From SUG1106 sp051883095 (GTDB taxonomy: Bacteria > Bacillota > Clostridia > Peptostreptococcales > Anaerovoracaceae), in assembly GCA_051883095.1 (NCBI GenBank), contig JBJETB010000039.1:1-11001 (forward strand): a DNA stretch of 11,001 nucleotides, written 5' to 3'. The position numbers and the translations under genes are program-made. Shown one piece after another: positions 7,357-11,001 of the stretch (position 1 is its first letter; every line of letters starts with the position of its first letter). Below the pieces are notes generated by a model. It was not told where the DNA came from. It searched no databases and was given only the letters and a program-made list of their open reading frames with translations.

Positions 7357-8724
7357 ATGAAGTCTTATGAATTAAAACCAACATATGAAAATCTGTTAGA
7401 AACATACATAAACGACACAATAGGAAGAAGTAAAGATGTATTTTTGTTTTCTCAAATATTAAATGGGATAGAGAGCTCTTGTTCTATTGCTCTCGATGGA
7501 AGGTGGGGCAGTGGCAAGACGTTCTTTGTGAAACAAGCAAAGATGTTATTGGATGCATATAATGACAATGTGAGCCAAATTGAACCAGAAAACAGAGAAA
7601 TAATAAAATCAATATATACAGACGATAATATTGAATTTCAACCGCAAGTTTGTGTGTATTATGACGCTTGGGAAAATGATAGTGATGATGACCCCATATT
7701 GTCTTTGGTTTTAACGATAATAAAAGATATGGATACAGATTATACATTTTCCAATGATGAAACATTTATAAAAAAAGCAGCTGCAGTACTTGGCATCTTT
7801 ACGGGAAGGGATTGGAACGAACTGATTGAAAGTTTCCAAGGCAACAATCCGTTTGACAAAATACGAGAGGATAAAAAAATTGAAGCAGATATAAAAGAGT
7901 TTTTGGAAGATATTATTAAAGAAAAAGGAAATCGGCTTGTCATATTCGTAGATGAACTAGATAGATGCAGACCAAGTTATGCTGTAAAGTTGCTGGAGAG
8001 AATTAAACATTACTTCTCCAACGACAATATTACCTTTGTGTTTTCTGTTAATATAAATGAGCTTCAACATACAATAAAGAAATGTTATGGAGATACATTT
8101 GATGCGTGCAGATATTTGGACCGCTTTTTCGATCTTCGAATGACTCTTCCTCCGCCAGATAAAATAAAATTTTACCGCAGTATAAATTTTAGTGTTTCCC
8201 ATACTTATGACATGGTATGCAGAGCAGTAATGGAATATTATAACTTATCACTAAGAGAAACAGCAAAATATGTACAACTTACAAAAATAGCGGCATATGA
8301 GCCCACACATGATAGCAAGAAGTACAATTTTAGTTTTCCAGATGGACGGGGACGATTATTTTGTCTAATGTACATATTACCAATCATGATAGGATTAAAA
8401 GTATGTGATATTTCAAAGTATAATGATTTTATCCAAGGAAAAGACTGCTCTCCATTAATTGATGTGGTAAGAAGGTTGCAAAACCACTATTTTGATGATT
8501 TGCTTTCAAGTAGAGAGACATTTAATGAAAATGAGGAAGGAAAGACTTTTATTACGATTGATGAAAAAATGAAAGAGATATATAACGCACTTTTTCATGA
8601 ATCGCCAAGCACATATAATAATTGCAAAACAATAGGAAAGTATGAGTTTGGAGATGGAGCAAGAGGGCTACTACTGAGAACGGAAAGCTTGCTTTCTGAC
8701 TTTTCAAATATAAATATAGATTAG
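7357..8724 (+). CDS. KAP-family P-loop NTPase
   Basis: A 455-residue NTPase of the KAP family. Walker A is GRWGSGKT (48-55), the family signature YYDAWEND occupies 101-108, Walker B with adjacent residues is RLVIFVDELDRC (193-204), and YLDRFFDL follows at 253-260. The membrane helices that many KAP proteins insert between Walker A and B are not evident, so it is probably cytoplasmic. The C-terminal ~190 residues are not recognisable. KAP NTPases include PifA of the F plasmid, which causes abortive exclusion of phage T7, so a defence role is plausible but inferred. Base composition and codon use are visibly more AT-rich (frequent ATA, TTA, AGA, AAT) than in the helicase and DUF4391 genes, suggesting separate acquisition. 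AGGAAA lies 11 bases before the ATG. The gene sits tightly between DUF4391 (24 bases) and Mod1 (13 bases), in the same transcription unit. Confidence 0.88.
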   Translation: MKSYELKPTYENLLETYINDTIGRSKDVFLFSQILNGIESSCSIALDGRWGSGKTFFVKQAKMLLDAYNDNVSQIEPENREIIKSIYTDDNIEFQPQVCVYYDAWENDSDDDPILSLVLTIIKDMDTDYTFSNDETFIKKAAAVLGIFTGRDWNELIESFQGNNPFDKIREDKKIEADIKEFLEDIIKEKGNRLVIFVDELDRCRPSYAVKLLERIKHYFSNDNITFVFSVNINELQHTIKKCYGDTFDACRYLDRFFDLRMTLPPPDKIKFYRSINFSVSHTYDMVCRAVMEYYNLSLRETAKYVQLTKIAAYEPTHDSKKYNFSFPDGRGRLFCLMYILPIMIGLKVCDISKYNDFIQGKDCSPLIDVVRRLQNHYFDDLLSSRETFNENEEGKTFITIDEKMKEIYNALFHESPSTYNNCKTIGKYEFGDGARGLLLRTESLLSDFSNINID

Positions 8725-8737
8725 GGAGTATGGTAAA

Positions 8738-10672
8738 ATGGACAAACTCAAGATGCAGACAGCTAATAAGGCTGATGGAAATTTTAAGAAACTGGCGGCA
8801 ATGTTCCCCAATGCTGTAACAGAGACCATTGATGAAAACGGCGAGGTTGTGCGTGCTATTGATAAGGACGTGCTTATGCAGGAGATTTCCTGCAAGGTCG
8901 TTGACGGCAATGAGGAACGCTATCAGTTTACTTGGCCTGACAAGAAGAAGTCGGTGCTTCTTGCCAATGCTCCGATTAAAAGAACGCTTCGTCCTTGCAG
9001 GGAAGAAAGCGTTGATTTTGATAATACGGAGAATCTTTATATTGAGGGAGATAATCTTGAAGTTTTGAAGCTGTTGCAGGAAACATATCTCGGTAAAATT
9101 AAAATGATTTACATAGACCCTCCGTATAATACTGGAAATGACTTTGTGTATGAGGATGATTTTGCACAAAGCACAGAGGAGTATCTCGAGAATAGCGGTC
9201 AGTATGATGATGAGGGGAATCGTCTTATTAAAAACCTTGATAGCAACGGGCGTTTCCATACAGACTGGCTTAATATGATTTATCCAAGGTTGAAGTTGGC
9301 AAAAGATTTACTGACAAATGATGGAGTTATTTTTATTTCTATAGACGATAACGAAGTCGAGAACTTGAGAAAATGTTGCGACGAGCTCTTTTCTGAAGAA
9401 AATTTTATCGCTTGTTTTTGTATTTCGTCCAACTCATCAAAAAACAATTCAAAATATGTTTCAGTTTCGCATGAATATTTGTTATGCTACGTAAAAAATA
9501 AAAAAGACTTATCAGATAATTGGAAAGTCAAAAAAAGTGGAGTTGATGAATTTCAGCGACGAGCAAAGCAACTTGTGAAAAAGGGACTATCCAAAGAAGA
9601 CATTCATAATGAACTGCTTGAATTGGTGAGATATCCTCGCTTTTACGAACTTGATCATTATACATATGCGGACGATAAGGGCGTTTATCAGACAAATGAT
9701 CCGGGTGGCGTCCCAAATGGAAACAAAATGACTGAAATAATTCATCCGGAAACTGGAAAACCTTGTGCTAAGCCATCAGGAGGATGGCGATATAAAGAGG
9801 AAGAAATAAAAAGAAAAATAAGCAATAATGAGTTTGAATTTGGTAAAGATGAAACAATCATACCTAGACCTAAACGATACATAGATGATTTCATATATTC
9901 GGTACCAAAATCAGTTGTTTTTTTTGATTCACAGGGTTCAACAAAATGGATGAAGTCTGTTGGCATACCATTTGATTTTCCTAAAGCTACTGAATTGATT
10001 AAATGGGTGGTTTCTATGTATCCGTGTAACGATTGTTACGTTTTAGACTTCTTCTCCGGCTCTGCAACAACAGCACATGCAGTAATGCAGCTTAATGCAG
10101 AGGACGGATGCAATCGTAAGTTTATTATGGTTCAACTTCCCGAAGAAACAGCCGAAAAGAGCGAAGCATACAAGGCAGGATACAAAAACATATGCGAAAT
10201 CGGTAAAGAACGTATTCGTCGTGCGGCTAAGAAAATTGCAGAGGAAAATCCCGAAGCTAAGTTTGATGGTGGATTTCGTGTACTTAAATGCGACAGTTCA
10301 AATATGAAAGAGGTTTATTACAATCCAGCCGAGTATGAACTATCTTTGTTTGGCAAGCTTGAAGATAATATTAAAGAGGATAGAACACCGGAAGATTTAC
10401 TTTTCCAAGTTATGCTTGATTTGGGTGTTCTTCTTTCGAGCAAAATTGCGGAAACAACCATTGCAGGAAAGAAAGTTTTCAATGTTGAGGACAACTATCT
10501 GATTGCTTGCTTTGATGACAATGTAACCGAGGATGTTATAACCGAAATTGCAAAACAAAAGCCGTACTACTTTGTAATGCGTGACAGCTCTATGGCAAAT
10601 GACAGTGTCGCAACGAACTTTGAGCAGATTTTCGCGACATACAGTCCTGAAACAGTAAGGAAGGTGCTGTAA
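8738..10672 (+). CDS. type III-like site-specific DNA adenine methyltransferase (Mod1)
   Basis: A complete 644-residue beta-class N6-adenine DNA methyltransferase resembling the Mod subunit of type III restriction-modification systems. It transfers a methyl group from S-adenosylmethionine to adenine within an asymmetric target. The catalytic motif IV is IDPPYNTGNDFVYEDDF (DPPY at 127-130) and the cofactor motif I is VLDFFSGSATTAHAV (435-449), in the order expected for this class. Residues ~215-415 are the variable target-recognition region, with AT-richer codons than either flank, suggesting exchange of specificity. The ending, from YFVMRDSSMANDSVATNFEQ to RKVL, is typical of Mod proteins and intact. 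GGGAG lies nine bases before the ATG. A second Mod copy starts 112 bases downstream. The target sequence cannot be read from the protein. Confidence 0.93.
   Translation: MDKLKMQTANKADGNFKKLAAMFPNAVTETIDENGEVVRAIDKDVLMQEISCKVVDGNEERYQFTWPDKKKSVLLANAPIKRTLRPCREESVDFDNTENLYIEGDNLEVLKLLQETYLGKIKMIYIDPPYNTGNDFVYEDDFAQSTEEYLENSGQYDDEGNRLIKNLDSNGRFHTDWLNMIYPRLKLAKDLLTNDGVIFISIDDNEVENLRKCCDELFSEENFIACFCISSNSSKNNSKYVSVSHEYLLCYVKNKKDLSDNWKVKKSGVDEFQRRAKQLVKKGLSKEDIHNELLELVRYPRFYELDHYTYADDKGVYQTNDPGGVPNGNKMTEIIHPETGKPCAKPSGGWRYKEEEIKRKISNNEFEFGKDETIIPRPKRYIDDFIYSVPKSVVFFDSQGSTKWMKSVGIPFDFPKATELIKWVVSMYPCNDCYVLDFFSGSATTAHAVMQLNAEDGCNRKFIMVQLPEETAEKSEAYKAGYKNICEIGKERIRRAAKKIAEENPEAKFDGGFRVLKCDSSNMKEVYYNPAEYELSLFGKLEDNIKEDRTPEDLLFQVMLDLGVLLSSKIAETTIAGKKVFNVEDNYLIACFDDNVTEDVITEIAKQKPYYFVMRDSSMANDSVATNFEQIFATYSPETVRKVL
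8912..8952 (+). repeat. 41-base segment shared by mod1 and mod2 (copy 1)
   Basis: This mod1 stretch, encoding EERYQFTWPDKKKS, matches 10961-11001 in mod2 at 39 of 41 positions, offset 2049 bases. Both differences are silent (TTT/TTC and AAG/AAA). Flanking mod1 and mod2 sequence is much less alike. The mod2 copy reaches the window edge, so the identity may extend further. It could support recombination between the tandem genes. Confidence 0.8.
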
Positions 10673-10784
10673 GGATAAGAAGAAACAGGAATGTGACGTT
10701 ATATGATTTGTAGCAACAACAATCGATAGTGATGAGCGTTTTGAAATGCGTTACGAGGATGAAAAGTAGTTAGGAGATTAGATT
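10673..10784 (+). other. spacer between mod1 and mod2 with possible tail of a lost gene
   Basis: This 112-base stretch has no terminator and no convincing promoter. One frame (10713-10769) reads ATTIDSDERFEMRYEDEK and stops two bases before the ribosome site of mod2, like the C-terminus of a deleted gene, but a stop codon lies just upstream (TGA in the same frame) and there is no start codon with a ribosome site. The evidence is weak. Absence of a terminator suggests mod2 is transcribed from the same operon promoter. Confidence 0.3.
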
Positions 10785-11001
10785 ATGATGGAGAAGCTAA
10801 AAATGCATTCAATAAATAAAGTCGATGAAAATATAGAAAAAATAGGCAGACTCTTCCCAAATTGCATTACCGAAAAAATTGATGGGGGGGGGTACTATAT
10901 AAGTGTATTGATTTCGACATTCTAAAGCAGGAGCTTTCTGATGTTATAGTCGAAGGTAGCGAGGAACGCTATCAGTTCACTTGGCCTGACAAGAAGAAAT
11001 C
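10785..11001 (+). CDS. second type III-like Mod methyltransferase, 5' part, out of frame at a G9 tract (Mod2)
   Basis: The start of a Mod1 paralogue, cut by the window edge. MMEKLKMHSINKVDENIEKI and GRLFPNCITEKID align with residues 1-32 of Mod1. AGGAG lies eight bases before ATG 10785. At 10884-10892 nine consecutive Gs encode three glycines, after which the frame gives ten unrelated residues and TAA at 10923-10925, a 46-residue product. Reading in the other frame from the last G gives VLYKCIDFDILKQELSD and then EERYQFTWPDKKKS, which align with Mod1 residues 35-51 and 59-72. A tenth G would restore the frame with no length difference from Mod1; seven Gs would also restore it. That downstream frame has its own stop just before the G tract (TGA at 10880), so it is not separately translated. 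I read this as a phase-variable gene in the OFF state. A sequencing error in the homopolymer or a simple pseudogene are the alternatives. Confidence 0.8.
10884..10892 (+). repeat. mononucleotide G9 tract, candidate phase-variation switch
   Basis: An uninterrupted run of nine Gs in the fourth part of the first hundred-odd bases of mod2, in an otherwise AT-rich coding stretch. Mod1 has ENG codons (GAAAACGGC) at the same place and no homopolymer. Slipped-strand mispairing in G tracts of this length is the classical switch of phase-variable type III mod genes in pathogens such as Haemophilus, Neisseria and Helicobacter. Current length corresponds to OFF; ten or seven would be ON. Confidence 0.75.
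10961..11001 (+). repeat. 41-base segment shared by mod1 and mod2 (copy 2)
   Basis: The mod2 counterpart of 8912-8952, differing at two silent positions and truncated by the end of the window. Direct orientation means that recombination between the copies would delete the intervening 2 kb and fuse the mod2 body to the mod1 start, bypassing the G tract. Confidence 0.8.

Noticed and set aside
8552..9259. Minus-strand 235-codon open frame
   Set aside because: It is antisense to the KAP and mod1 genes, both of which have clear catalytic motifs; the frame is open because of AT-rich codon use on the plus strand.
3483..10672. DISARM system
   Set aside because: An SNF2 helicase and a methyltransferase are present, but no DUF1998 protein, no drmA-like helicase and no separate active PLD protein are encoded in the window.
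1..11001. CRISPR array, tRNA or rRNA genes
   Set aside because: No regularly spaced repeats and no cloverleaf or rRNA-like sequence seen on either strand by eye.

Overview
The window looks like part of an accessory or defence island in a low-to-moderate-GC Firmicute, most likely a gut Clostridia (Ruminococcaceae or Lachnospiraceae type). The reasons are strong AGGAGG-type ribosome sites, sigma-A-like promoters, an AbrB/SpoVT gene start, an Rpn-type nuclease gene and a seven-helix GGDEF protein. No species marker is present, so this is inference.

Region 1 (1-2392) holds miscellaneous genes. At the left edge, on the minus strand, a well-formed ribosome site and the first 12 codons of an AbrB/SpoVT-like regulator run straight into a stop codon and unrelated sequence. 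That is a broken gene at what is probably an insertion or recombination junction. Next come a membrane diguanylate cyclase with its own promoter, then an Rpn/PD-(D/E)XK nuclease. The nuclease's Shine-Dalgarno lies in one arm of a long inverted repeat, and a clear intrinsic terminator follows the gene.

Region 2 (2393-3293) is a single-gene unit: a NADAR-domain protein with a C-terminal extension of about 100 residues that I do not recognise. It ends in an intrinsic terminator overlapping its stop codon.

Region 3 (3387 to the right edge) is a restriction-modification-like operon on one strong promoter (TTGTAA, 17 bp, extended TATAAT). In order it encodes an SNF2 helicase with a degenerate PLD-like N-terminus, a DUF4391 protein, a KAP-family P-loop NTPase, a complete type III-like N6-adenine methyltransferase (Mod1), and the start of a second Mod paralogue (Mod2). 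Mod1 presumably marks host DNA. The helicase and DUF4391 would be the restricting or sensing part, and the AT-rich KAP NTPase looks like a later insertion. No nuclease subunit of the Res type is visible inside the window; it may lie to the right.

The most interesting observation is that Mod2 carries an uninterrupted run of nine G residues 99 bases after its start. With nine Gs the frame ends after 46 codons. With ten (or seven) it continues into a sequence that aligns with Mod1, and ten Gs gives the same spacing as Mod1 with no gap. This is the layout of a phase-variable type III mod gene in its OFF state, sitting directly behind a constitutive paralogue and sharing a 41-base segment with only two silent differences.
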